DNA of 29,241 bases, from positions 440-29,680 of the forward strand of contig DIYF01000081.1 in the NCBI GenBank assembly GCA_002427745.1, read 5' to 3'. This DNA is from Roseivirga sp. UBA6061 (lineage in GTDB: Bacteria > Bacteroidota > Bacteroidia > Cytophagales > Cyclobacteriaceae). The stretch's first letter is position 1. The number at the start of each line of letters is the position of its first letter. Shown here one piece after another: positions 1-8,341 of the stretch. Both the position numbers and the translations under genes were made by a program. The notes below the pieces were generated by a model that did no database searches, was not told the origin of the DNA, and saw only the letters and a list, made by a program, of their open reading frames with translations.

Positions 1-91
1 AGTCACAATAGTGACAAGCCTTTTTGCAAAAGGGAATATGGATATATAATCCGGCCAAAGAATCGTTACTTTTATTGATTAAACGAGATCA
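1..91. other. Leader region with two small hairpins
   Basis: No gene is seen here. Positions 2-15 form a perfect 5-bp stem (GTCAC/GTGAC) with loop AATA. Positions 19-33 form a second stem (CCTTTT/AAAAGG) with loop TGC. The first stem is followed, after AAGCC, by five T residues, so it may be a weak terminator of a gene to the left. No convincing TAnnTTTG box precedes the gene at 92. Confidence 0.25.
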
Positions 92-1846
92 ATGTCCAAG
101 ATATACGGAAAGCCCGTTTCTTTCCTCTTCTTTCTGGCTTTTTTCCATATCTCATCCCCCGCACAGACAGCGTATCAGCTTACTATTGAGGCCGGGGGAG
201 AGGGTGCCCTTGTTCTCAGAAATTACCGGTACGAACGCAATGTGACCGATAGTCTCACGGCAGTTCAGATCGTGAAGGATGTGCTTTCAGCTTTACACAA
301 TGATGGTTACTTACTGGCACAGCAGACACGGTTTCGGTCAGAAGACCAGTCTTTCCTCTCCTTAATTGAGGTTGGTCAGCGTTTTGAGTGGTTGGTGTTG
401 AAAGCAGGGAACCTGGATAAGGGGTTGATGAGGAGGGCTGGTTTTCGTGAAAGACTGTTTACAGGAAAGGCCTTTCGGTATTCGCAGGTGGCCCGTTTGC
501 AGGACAGACTCCTGAGCTATGCGGAACAGAACGGGTACCCTTTTGCGCAGACAAGAATTGATTCACTACATATTTCAGGAAATCAGATAGGGGGGGTGTT
601 GAATTTTGAACCCGGTCCGACCATATTATTTGATTCCCTGGATGTAAAAAGTGAGATGTTCATACGTTCACGGTTTTTGGGAAACTTCCTGGATATCAAG
701 ATGGGTAGCCCTTACAATCACAAAAGGATTGAGACCCTCAATCGGTCACTGGCATCTCTTCCCTATCTCAAACTTTCCGGGGCACCCAGCCTTACCTTTC
801 AGAACAGCGAGGCGACCCTCCATCTTAAGTTTGCCAAAAGGAGAGTTAATCAGATTGACGGTATTATCGGCTTTTTACCCAATGCAAATAATGATGATAA
901 GCTATTGGTCACGGGTCAGTTTGATATAGAACTATACAACCCTTTTGGGTCAGGAAAGAAGATAGGCCTGCATTGGCGCAAGCAGAATGTAGAAACGCAG
1001 ACACTTAGTCTGGAATATGAACACCCTAACTTATTGGGAAGTCCTTTGGGGGCGAGGGTCGAATTCGACTTTCTCAAACAGGACACGCTGTTTACCACAA
1101 GAGACCTCAACCTGGAGATAAGCTATCGCCTCGGGGGTAGTGGAAGCTTTACCGTCTTTACGCGCCAGCAGGCGGCCAATCTTATTTCCACTCAACACCT
1201 GGCTGATGTTACCCGACTTCCTGATGTAATTAACTTCGATCTGGCCTCCTACGGTGTCGGTTTTCACTGGAATTCTCTGGATGACATCTTCCTTCCTAAA
1301 AGAGGAATGCGTCTCGCTTTGAGTGCTTCTGCAGGCAATAAAAAGCTCAGACCGAGTTCCGAGATCCCCAGTGATCTTTTGACAGGGGTTGACTTGAAAA
1401 CTCTTCAGTACATACTGTCTTTTTCTCTGGAGAAGCATAGTGCCATAAGTCAGAATTTAGTTTTGTTCAATAAGCTGAATGGAGGATTGCTCTTCAATGA
1501 CCGTCTGCTGCGAAACGATGCTGTACGGCTGGGGGGACTGAATAGTATCCGTGGTTTCAACGAAAACTTTTTCTTTGCCACCCGCTATGCCACGACTACA
1601 GCCGAGGCGAGACTCTTCTTTGATGAGTTCAGCTATTTTTCTCTTTTTACTGATTTTGGGGTGGTTTATGAAGACTTCTCAGAAGTACCTGTTACAGATT
1701 ATCCTGTTGGTTTAGGCGCAGGCATAAGTTTTTCTACCGATGCGGGTATATTTAATTTTGTGTATGCGCTTGGTCGTTCTGATATTGCGGGCTCTTTGTC
1801 GCTTAATCAGTCAAAAATACACTTCGGCTTTACCAGCAGATTCTGA
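92..1846 (+). CDS. Omp85 / BamA-TamA family outer membrane protein
   Basis: This 584-residue protein starts with a signal peptide (basic start, hydrophobic FLFFLAFF, probable cleavage after SSPAQ near residue 24). Residues of about 100-240 look like POTRA-type periplasmic sequence. From about residue 245 to the end there are alternating beta-strands typical of a 16-strand barrel. The sequence LNSIRGFNE near residue 490 matches the conserved (V/I)RG(F/Y) lid-lock motif of the Omp85 family, and the chain ends in an aromatic residue (FTSRF), the usual beta-signal. Family members insert outer membrane proteins or secrete partner proteins. It is shorter than a five-POTRA BamA, so it is more likely a TamA-like or accessory member. 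The next gene overlaps its stop by one base (TGATG), which suggests translational coupling. Confidence 0.8.
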   Translation: MSKIYGKPVSFLFFLAFFHISSPAQTAYQLTIEAGGEGALVLRNYRYERNVTDSLTAVQIVKDVLSALHNDGYLLAQQTRFRSEDQSFLSLIEVGQRFEWLVLKAGNLDKGLMRRAGFRERLFTGKAFRYSQVARLQDRLLSYAEQNGYPFAQTRIDSLHISGNQIGGVLNFEPGPTILFDSLDVKSEMFIRSRFLGNFLDIKMGSPYNHKRIETLNRSLASLPYLKLSGAPSLTFQNSEATLHLKFAKRRVNQIDGIIGFLPNANNDDKLLVTGQFDIELYNPFGSGKKIGLHWRKQNVETQTLSLEYEHPNLLGSPLGARVEFDFLKQDTLFTTRDLNLEISYRLGGSGSFTVFTRQQAANLISTQHLADVTRLPDVINFDLASYGVGFHWNSLDDIFLPKRGMRLALSASAGNKKLRPSSEIPSDLLTGVDLKTLQYILSFSLEKHSAISQNLVLFNKLNGGLLFNDRLLRNDAVRLGGLNSIRGFNENFFFATRYATTTAEARLFFDEFSYFSLFTDFGVVYEDFSEVPVTDYPVGLGAGISFSTDAGIFNFVYALGRSDIAGSLSLNQSKIHFGFTSRF

Positions 1847-2571
1847 TGATTTCAGCTATATCAAATTTCAATACTGTCCTGGGGCTATCAGAAGCTATGA
1901 TACAGCGTGATTTGTTCATCGTATTGTCTATTATACTACTCTGCGTATTTGCTGTCTCTAAAGTTGTGTTTCCCAAGCTGTTTGTTGAGAGTATTTCTTT
2001 CGACAAGCTTTTCGGCTTTCGTATTAAAGAAGACCTGGGTAGTACTATGAGGCCTTTTAGTACTGAGCACATTTATTTTACTGCACTTTTTGCCTTCAAC
2101 TTTTCTTTTGTGCTACTGTATGTAGTCAATAGCTCTTTACTGAGGGAATCAGTTCCTCAGATACTTTTGGTTGATACTATATGGTATGGAATTCTTGTAT
2201 GGATATTACTCGGTATCGCTGTGAATCTTACCATCTATTTGAAATACGTCCTTATCGCACTGGCAGGCTGGCTGTTTCATACCAGGCAGGTAGTGGGCAG
2301 GCATTTTACTGATTATATCAATGCCTCTTCCCTCTTTTATATACTGGTTACCGCCTGTCTGGCTATGGGTACATATGCCACCTTTATTTCCAACGAAGTA
2401 TTCCTTAAAACCGTAGGGCTGATCATCGTGCTGTTTCTGTTTTATCGTACTGTTCTGCTCTATATCAAACTCTTACAGCTCAGTCCTTATAGTAAGTTGT
2501 TTATATTTTCGTACATTTGCACCACGGAACTTATACCCATACTCATAGGGTTACATTTCGTAGCAAAATAA
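1846..2571 (+). CDS. DUF4271 family integral membrane protein
   Basis: This 241-residue protein has six or seven hydrophobic segments, at about residues 22-42, 77-95, 105-145 (probably two), 163-183, 190-210 and 215-239. There is no signal peptide and no catalytic motif that I recognise. Its position just before a Bacteroidota-type hemD, its length and its membrane pattern match DUF4271 proteins. The ATG overlaps the stop of the upstream Omp85 gene (TGATG). A later in-frame ATG at 1897 (MIQRDLF) is possible but would lose the coupling. The function is unknown, and conserved linkage to hemD does not by itself imply a role in heme synthesis. Confidence 0.7.
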   Translation: MISAISNFNTVLGLSEAMIQRDLFIVLSIILLCVFAVSKVVFPKLFVESISFDKLFGFRIKEDLGSTMRPFSTEHIYFTALFAFNFSFVLLYVVNSSLLRESVPQILLVDTIWYGILVWILLGIAVNLTIYLKYVLIALAGWLFHTRQVVGRHFTDYINASSLFYILVTACLAMGTYATFISNEVFLKTVGLIIVLFLFYRTVLLYIKLLQLSPYSKLFIFSYICTTELIPILIGLHFVAK

Positions 2572-2603
2572 CCCCAAGAGAGTAGATTTAGCAGAGGACG
2601 TTT

Positions 2604-3383
2604 ATGTCAATAAATAAGCAAGAAGAGAGGCTTAAAGAGGTAAAGAGTATTCTAGTTTCACAGCCTAAGCCGGGAGGTAAAAAATCACCTTATTATACAC
2701 TCGCAGATAAATTTGGAATCAAAGTAGATTTCAGGCCCTTTATTCAGGTAGATCCTATATCTGTTAAGGAGTTCAGAAAGCAGAAGATTGATATCCTTAA
2801 TCATACGGCAGTTATTTTTACCAGCCGTAATGCAGTGGATCACTTTTTCAGGATGTGTATCGACCTCAAAATTGAGGTGCCTGCAGATATGAAATACTTT
2901 TGTATCTCTGAGCAAACTGCCAATTACCTGCAGAAGTATATAGTAGTAAGAAAAAGGAAGATTTTTACCGGAAGTCGTACTGCTCAGGATCTGATTGAAA
3001 TTCTTAAGAAGCACAAAAACGAGAAATACATTTTCCCCTGCTCCAACATAAGGAAGGAAGACATTCCTAACTTCATGAAGGACAATGGGTACCAATTGAC
3101 AGAAGCTATCATCTACAAGACAGTTGCCAGTGATTTGTCAGACCTGGATAATGTGTACTATGACATTATCGCTTTTTACAGTCCAAGCGGTATCAATTCA
3201 TTGTTTGTAAACTTTCCTGATTTCAAACAAAACGATACAAGAATTGCCGTTTTTGGCCCTACAACGGCCAAGGCAGCCCGTGAGGCAAACCTGATCATTG
3301 ATATTGAGGCACCGTTGCCCAATGCTCCATCTATGACAGGCGCACTTGAGCTTTATGTAAAAAAGGCCAATAAGCTGGATTAA
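2604..3383 (+). CDS. hemD: Uroporphyrinogen-III synthase
   Basis: This 259-residue cytosolic protein should cyclise hydroxymethylbilane to uroporphyrinogen III in tetrapyrrole synthesis. It has the two-lobe pattern of HemD. In the first lobe IFTSRNAVDHFF (about residues 71-82) is the conserved TSxNAV-type segment. In the second lobe IIAFYSPSGINSLF (about residues 187-201) is the SPSG motif, followed by IAVFGPTTAKAA, the usual IGxxTAxA element. HemD is poorly conserved overall, so the call rests on these motifs. The gene follows the DUF4271 gene by 32 bases and is probably in the same transcript. The first 15 residues are lysine- and glutamate-rich and variable. Confidence 0.85.
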   Translation: MSINKQEERLKEVKSILVSQPKPGGKKSPYYTLADKFGIKVDFRPFIQVDPISVKEFRKQKIDILNHTAVIFTSRNAVDHFFRMCIDLKIEVPADMKYFCISEQTANYLQKYIVVRKRKIFTGSRTAQDLIEILKKHKNEKYIFPCSNIRKEDIPNFMKDNGYQLTEAIIYKTVASDLSDLDNVYYDIIAFYSPSGINSLFVNFPDFKQNDTRIAVFGPTTAKAAREANLIIDIEAPLPNAPSMTGALELYVKKANKLD

Positions 3384-3452
3384 ATTAGCGAAACCCATAA
3401 GGGAGCTTCCGAGTTATCTTGTAATATATCCGAGCTGATTAAATAATTCGCT

Positions 3453-3460
3453 TAAATTTG
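3453..3460 (+). promoter_or_regulatory. Candidate -7 box before porP
   Basis: TAAATTTG matches the Bacteroidota -7 consensus TAnnTTTG exactly and ends 13 bases before the porP ATG. A clear -33 TTTG at the usual distance was not found; the nearest TTG is at 3419-3421, which is too far. If the box is used, the 5' leader would be only about 5-8 bases long. Confidence 0.4.
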
Positions 3461-3473
3461 TCGTTACGAGATT

Positions 3474-4439
3474 ATGAACAAATTCCCAAGGTATCTGTTC
3501 GCACTATTGGCCACCATCGCAGGCCTCAATGCAAACGCCCAACAGGACGCTCAGTTTACGCAGTACATGTTTAACCAGATGTACTACAACCCGGCTTTTG
3601 CCGGTGTAGACGGTGGAACTACCCTGACGGCCATTCATCGCTCACAGTGGTTTGGTTACGATGGTAGTCTCAATCAGGCCGGTGCTCCCAATACACAGGT
3701 AATAAGTTACAACAGAAGGCTCAACAGATTCAATGGCGGTGTTGGACTCTATGTGAGCAATGATAACTTAGGACCAAGTAATAATCTTCAGGTGCAGGCT
3801 TCTTTTGCCCGCTATTTCGCATTGCCCAACGGGGCTTCGCTAAGCATAGGGGTTAATGCAGGTTTCTTCTCCAGTGCACTTGATTTTGATGAACTCATTT
3901 TGGTAGACCCCTCAGATGTGGTTGCCAATCTTTCAGGTAAAGAGTCCCAGCTAAGGCCCGATGTAGGTATTGGAATTCTTTATAGAAAAGGAAATTTTTT
4001 TGGTGGTTTAAGTGCAAATCACTTACTTGAACCAGAGTTTGACTTCGGAGAAGACCAACTTTCCAATCAATTAAATCGACACTACTATTTGACAGCGGGT
4101 TATGACTATTCTTTAACCCCTCAATTAACGATCACCCCGAGCCTTTTACTTAAATCTGTAGGTTTCAATACTTACAATGTAGATTTAAGCGTTATTGGCA
4201 AGTACAACGATAAGTTGTGGGCGGGATTGGCTTACAGACAATCGGAATCGGCATCAGCGATGTTCGGTTATAAATTGTTAAAAGATCGTTCTTTGACGCT
4301 GGCATATGCTTTTGATTTTGTGATATCTGACAGGGATAGCAAGGAGCCTACTTCTCAGGAACTTATGCTGATTTACAATTTTAAATCAGTTGTAAGAACA
4401 CCTAGGAGTATCATAAGAACCCCAAGATATCGTTACTAA
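3474..4439 (+). CDS. porP: PorP/SprF family type IX secretion outer membrane protein
   Basis: This 321-residue protein begins with a signal peptide (probable cleavage after ANA near residue 22). The mature N-terminus has the family hallmark QFTQYMFNQMYYNPAFAG, followed by repeated beta-strands of an outer membrane barrel. PorP/SprF proteins work with the T9SS core, and SprF is needed for secretion or surface placement of gliding adhesins. Location directly before gldKLMN is the porPKLMN arrangement known from Porphyromonas, so porP is used rather than sprF. The C-terminus carries an arginine-rich tail with a near duplication (RTPRSIIRTPRYRY). A 144-base gap separates it from gldK, so gldK could also have its own promoter. 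Confidence 0.9.
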   Translation: MNKFPRYLFALLATIAGLNANAQQDAQFTQYMFNQMYYNPAFAGVDGGTTLTAIHRSQWFGYDGSLNQAGAPNTQVISYNRRLNRFNGGVGLYVSNDNLGPSNNLQVQASFARYFALPNGASLSIGVNAGFFSSALDFDELILVDPSDVVANLSGKESQLRPDVGIGILYRKGNFFGGLSANHLLEPEFDFGEDQLSNQLNRHYYLTAGYDYSLTPQLTITPSLLLKSVGFNTYNVDLSVIGKYNDKLWAGLAYRQSESASAMFGYKLLKDRSLTLAYAFDFVISDRDSKEPTSQELMLIYNFKSVVRTPRSIIRTPRYRY

Positions 4440-4470
4440 AACTGAAGTTTAGCAATCATTAAGTTTTGGA

Positions 4471-4489
4471 TAAATTTCTGATAAATTTC
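4471..4489 (+). promoter_or_regulatory. Tandem TAAATTTC boxes upstream of gldK
   Basis: The 144-base gap between porP and gldK holds two copies of TAAATTTC (4471-4478 and 4482-4489), each one base off the -7 consensus TAnnTTTG. TTTTG lies just upstream at 4464-4468. Spacing does not fit a standard -33/-7 pair, and the start codon is about 95 bases away. No hairpin terminator for porP was seen, so read-through from porP is likely. Confidence 0.2.
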
Positions 4490-4583
4490 GGCTGGTCAGT
4501 GGATTAGTCGCTTTAAAATGTTATTTTTCGCGCTTTATTTGATTGAGCAGCAATAAGATAGAGTAGCTGAGCTTGAATAAACT

Positions 4584-5876
4584 ATGAAACAAATATCAAT
4601 GAGGAGGATATCTTTAGGATTGGCATCACTGTCACTTCTGGTGCTAACATCAGGGTGTTCAATGTTCCAGGGGTTTCTTGGCGGAGGCGGAGGTAGTAAG
4701 GAAGAGAAACTGAACGCGCAGGGCCAGCTTATGGGTGTCCCAGATCGTGAGGGCTGGTATCAGGAAACTCCGTTTGGAATGGTACAAATTCCTGGTGGTA
4801 CCTTTTACATGGGCCAGGCAGATGAAGACGTTGCGGCTTCGCAGATCAATTTCAACAGACAAATCACTGTGAGTTCATTTTTGATGGATTCGGAGGAGAT
4901 CACTAATAATGAGTATCGCCAGTTTCTGAACGCTGTTGATACCCTTTTGCAAAATCCAAATGAAACTTACTGGACTGCTCAGGTAAAGCAGGAGGTAACT
5001 CCTAACCCTGAGGTTTGGAATGAGGAGTTTGCATACCACATGGGGGATAAAATGGTGCAGTATTATTTTAGCCACCAGGCGTTCGATGACTACCCCGTTG
5101 TGGGGATCAGTTGGGAATCTGCTGAGAAATTCGCTGAGTGGAGAACCGAGCACCTCAATATTGGTCGTGAAGATGATTACTTCGGCACCGGTGGTGGCGG
5201 ACTTGGTGGACTTTTCGGAGGAAAAAAGAAAAAGAACCAACAAGCTGATCCGGCCGATGATCCTTTTGGTGCCCCGATAGGCGCTGCGCCTCTTGGAGCT
5301 CAGGGTAATACCCAAGGGCAACAGGGCGGTGCCGCTAACTCTACTTTTAAGAGTACACTGCCTGTTGAAGCCAGATTTCCAAACTTCAGATTGCCTACCG
5401 AGGCTGAGTGGGAGTATGCTGCCCGTGGTGGTCGTGAGATCATTAAGTATCCCTGGGGTGGACCATACACCCGAAACAGAAACGGTTGTTTCCTTGCTAA
5501 CTTTAAGCCAGGTCGTGGTAACTATGATGATGATGGCTATCCTTATACTGCTCCGGTAAACTCATTTCTACCCAATAACTTTAACCTGTATAATATGGCG
5601 GGTAATGTGGCCGAATGGTGCCGCGATGACTACTCTCCTGTTTACAATCCACTTGTATGGGATTTGAACCCGCTGTTTTTATACGATGATTCCGAAAGCC
5701 AGAACCCGCACTACGGTAAGAAAGTAGTGAGAGGCGGTGCCTGGAATGATATTGCACACTACCTCGAAACAGGAACCCGTACCTACGAATACAAAGACGT
5801 AGCGTCTGCTTCTATCGGTTTCAGGTGTGCGATGGATTACCTCGGACGCGCTGGCGATGATTTCGGTGCGAATTAA
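4584..5876 (+). CDS. gldK: T9SS ring lipoprotein GldK/PorK
   Basis: GldK forms, with GldN, the ring on the periplasmic face of the outer membrane in the T9SS. The 430-residue product has a lipoprotein signal ending LTSGC, making Cys25 the lipidated residue. The rest is an FGE/SUMF1-type sulfatase-modifying fold: MVQIPGGTFYMGQ (about 66-78), EITNNEYRQFL (105-115), VVGISWESAEKFAEWR (172-187), FRLPTEAEWEYAARGG (268-283), MAGNVAEWCRDDY (338-350), VVRGGAWND (381-389) and IGFRCAMD (411-418). GldK keeps the fold without a known enzymatic role. Residues of about 196-258 are a glycine-, lysine- and alanine-rich insertion between two conserved blocks. The gene is 37 bases before gldL. The next in-frame ATG is codon 6, which would also leave a workable signal. 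Confidence 0.95.
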   Translation: MKQISMRRISLGLASLSLLVLTSGCSMFQGFLGGGGGSKEEKLNAQGQLMGVPDREGWYQETPFGMVQIPGGTFYMGQADEDVAASQINFNRQITVSSFLMDSEEITNNEYRQFLNAVDTLLQNPNETYWTAQVKQEVTPNPEVWNEEFAYHMGDKMVQYYFSHQAFDDYPVVGISWESAEKFAEWRTEHLNIGREDDYFGTGGGGLGGLFGGKKKKNQQADPADDPFGAPIGAAPLGAQGNTQGQQGGAANSTFKSTLPVEARFPNFRLPTEAEWEYAARGGREIIKYPWGGPYTRNRNGCFLANFKPGRGNYDDDGYPYTAPVNSFLPNNFNLYNMAGNVAEWCRDDYSPVYNPLVWDLNPLFLYDDSESQNPHYGKKVVRGGAWNDIAHYLETGTRTYEYKDVASASIGFRCAMDYLGRAGDDFGAN

Positions 5877-5913
5877 ATCTTTGAAAAAATCTTCAACCTA
5901 ACATACAATACTT

Positions 5914-6723
5914 ATGGCTAATAAATCTTTTAAAGAAAATTTTTACGGCAACATAATGCCCAAAATTTACGGCCTCGGGGCCTCTGTGGTAATTGTGGGA
6001 GCGATGTTCAAACTCGAAGGATGGGCAGGCGCGACACCTATGTTGATCGTAGGACTTTCTACAGAAGCTTTGATTTTTGCTTTTAGTGCATTTGAACCTA
6101 AGGGTAAGGATTTGGCTGAGATCATGGAAAAGAGCTTTCCAGCCAAACCTGAGGTAAAAAAGGCTCCACAGGGAGATAAAGTTGATTTAAAGAAAATGTT
6201 GAAAGATGCCAATATCACTGGTGAGGACTTCAAAAACCTTGGTGCTGGCATGAATAACCTGTCCAATTCTGCCAAAGGTCTGGCTGATTTGTCAAATGCA
6301 GCGGTAGCCTCATCTACCTACGCTGACAATGCCAAAAAAGCTTCGGCCACATTGGGCAAAATGAATGAGAGTTACGCTAATACAGCTGCTGCTCTTGGTG
6401 AAATGGCTAAGAACGCCAAGGGCGCTGGTGAGTTCCAGGGGCAGTTGAAGACGGCTGTTGGTCAGTATCAGGAGCAGTTGAAAAATGCTTCTACTCAACT
6501 GGCTGCTCTTAACAATGTATATAAAGAAGAGTTGAACGATTCACAGGCTCATGTGAAGGCGATCAAGTCATTCTATGCTAATATCGACACGGCACTTGCC
6601 GGTGTAGGAGCTGCTTCTAAAGAGGCAGAAGAATTTAAAGGGGTAATGGCCAAACTAAACACCAATGTTAATTCGTTGAATAAGGTGTATGGCGCTATGT
6701 TGTCTGCAATGAAGTCTAACTAA
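5914..6723 (+). CDS. gldL: T9SS motor protein GldL/PorL
   Basis: GldL pairs with GldM to form the inner-membrane motor that uses the proton-motive force to drive T9SS secretion and gliding. The 269-residue protein has two N-terminal membrane helices (about 16-36 and 41-60). The second contains GLSTEALIFAFSAFEP, where Glu51 should correspond to the conserved membrane glutamate described for Flavobacterium johnsoniae GldL; Lys33 lies in the loop between the helices. The remaining two-thirds is alanine- and asparagine-rich, heptad-like cytoplasmic sequence, probably coiled coil (about 95-260). Only one base separates its stop from the gldM ATG, so the two are co-translated. Confidence 0.95.
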   Translation: MANKSFKENFYGNIMPKIYGLGASVVIVGAMFKLEGWAGATPMLIVGLSTEALIFAFSAFEPKGKDLAEIMEKSFPAKPEVKKAPQGDKVDLKKMLKDANITGEDFKNLGAGMNNLSNSAKGLADLSNAAVASSTYADNAKKASATLGKMNESYANTAAALGEMAKNAKGAGEFQGQLKTAVGQYQEQLKNASTQLAALNNVYKEELNDSQAHVKAIKSFYANIDTALAGVGAASKEAEEFKGVMAKLNTNVNSLNKVYGAMLSAMKSN

Positions 6724-6724
6724 T

Positions 6725-8338
6725 ATGGCAGGAGGAAAAGAAACCCCAAGGCAGCGGATGATCGGTATGATGTACCTGGTACTCACCGCACTGCTGGCCT
6801 TACAGATTAAAGACACCGTACTGGAGAAATTTACCCTCATGGAAGAGGGGCTTGAGATTTCCAATTCCTCTTTTGAAACAAAGAGTAATGCCACTGTTTC
6901 TACTATAGAAAAAGCAGCGGCTGATCAGGGTAACAAAGAAGAGGACGTAGCAGTTGTCGCTACTGCCAAGGAAGTTAGAAGTAAGACTACCGAAATTATG
7001 ACCTTCATTGATGATATGAAGGCTGATTTGGTTGATGCGGCTACTGGTGGTAACCCTGAGAAAGCAAAAGAGCGAAGTGTTCTTAAGAAGTATGAGGAAC
7101 CTTCTCACTATATGGTAGAGAAGAAGAATGCCGATGTGCTGAAAGAGAAGCTTGATGCTTATAATCAGGAAATGTTGGGTCTTATAGGCAGACATGAAAT
7201 CTCAAGAAACTGGCAAACACTGGCTTTGGATGCGAGTGAAATGGATCTCTATAAGGATAATCCTGAAGAGAAGAGAAAAACCTTTGGCGAGTTGAATTTT
7301 TACAAAACTCCATTGGCTTCTACTTTGGCTCAGTTAACATTCTTTCAAAACCAGATTTACGCTCGTGAATCAGATGCTTTAGCAGCACTGGGTAGTCAGG
7401 TAGGTGCCGAATCCATTAAGGGTTTTGATGTGATTTCAGGTATGATTTTGCCTGTTTCCAATGTAGTGACAGCCGGTACTGAATTTGAAGCAGAAATGTT
7501 TTTGACAGCTGCCAACTCAGCTTTGGCTCCGGAGATGACTATGGGCAATCAAAAGCTTACAGTTGATGCTGCCGGCAGAGGTAAGATCAAATTTAAGGCT
7601 TCTGCCAGAGATGCTGATTATGATAAGAATACAGGACTTGCCACAAAGACTTTTACCGCTGAGATTAAATACAATAACGGTGGTGAAGAAAAGACAATTC
7701 CGATTACTCATGAGTACACTGTAGCAAAACCAACCATTCAGGTAGGTTTGAATGCAGTATCAGCTCTTTATCTGAACTGTGCGAATAACCTGAAAATTGA
7801 TGTACCTACGTTAGGTGCCAATTACCAGCCCAGATTTACCGTAACGGGTGGTAAGGCGATTCCTGGCGCTACCAGAGGAGATGTGATGATTGTACCGGAT
7901 CAGCGAGCTGTGAAGATTGCAGTTGCCAGTAGTGGTGTTGATATCGGAAGTGTGGATTTCTCGGCAAGAAAAGCTCCACTTCCTACGTTTAAACTTCAGG
8001 TTAGTGGTAGAGACTACGATCCTAAAGTGGGATTAGGGTCTGCACCGTCTGCGGTAACACTTTTCCTGGTGGCTGATGCCGACTTTAAAACAGCTTATCC
8101 AGATGATGCAAAGTTCTTTGTTACCAAAGGTGAAGTACAATTGGCCAGAGGAAGAACGGCTGTAAGACGAATTCCAATTAATGGAAGGACTTTATCTGTG
8201 GATTTATCACAAATCAGAGCCATTGCTCGCTCTGGTGATAGGATCGTAGTAGAAGTAGAAGAAATAACCCGATATAACTTTGAGAACACGCCTGAGAAAT
8301 TCACTTTCGGTGAATTGAGGGTAATGTCGATAAACTAA
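6725..8338 (+). CDS. gldM: T9SS motor protein GldM/PorM
   Basis: GldM has one N-terminal membrane helix and a long periplasmic stalk that reaches the GldK/GldN ring. In this 537-residue protein the start (MAGGKETPRQRMIGMMYLV) is nearly invariant in the family; Arg9 matches the membrane-border arginine proposed to interact with the GldL glutamate. The helix covers about residues 12-32. It is followed by a helical domain and then beta-rich repeats from about residue 230, including the conserved segment LYLNCANNLKIDVP. The gene sits one base after gldL and three bases before gldN. Length is normal for the family. Confidence 0.95.
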   Translation: MAGGKETPRQRMIGMMYLVLTALLALQIKDTVLEKFTLMEEGLEISNSSFETKSNATVSTIEKAAADQGNKEEDVAVVATAKEVRSKTTEIMTFIDDMKADLVDAATGGNPEKAKERSVLKKYEEPSHYMVEKKNADVLKEKLDAYNQEMLGLIGRHEISRNWQTLALDASEMDLYKDNPEEKRKTFGELNFYKTPLASTLAQLTFFQNQIYARESDALAALGSQVGAESIKGFDVISGMILPVSNVVTAGTEFEAEMFLTAANSALAPEMTMGNQKLTVDAAGRGKIKFKASARDADYDKNTGLATKTFTAEIKYNNGGEEKTIPITHEYTVAKPTIQVGLNAVSALYLNCANNLKIDVPTLGANYQPRFTVTGGKAIPGATRGDVMIVPDQRAVKIAVASSGVDIGSVDFSARKAPLPTFKLQVSGRDYDPKVGLGSAPSAVTLFLVADADFKTAYPDDAKFFVTKGEVQLARGRTAVRRIPINGRTLSVDLSQIRAIARSGDRIVVEVEEITRYNFENTPEKFTFGELRVMSIN

Positions 8339-8341
8339 AAG

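Noticed and set aside
1031..1438. 135-codon minus-strand frame inside the Omp85 gene
   Set aside because: It is antisense to a well-supported barrel-coding gene and shows no motif or start context of its own.
4875..5321. 148-codon minus-strand frame inside gldK
   Set aside because: It lies fully antisense to the conserved GldK blocks and looks like a shadow frame.
4584..5876. GldK as an active formylglycine-generating enzyme
   Set aside because: The fold is present, but GldK is an established structural T9SS ring protein and the context is porP-gldLMN. No sulfatase gene is near.
6800..7195. 131-codon minus-strand frame inside gldM
   Set aside because: It is antisense to GldM, with no recognisable domain and an unlikely residue composition.
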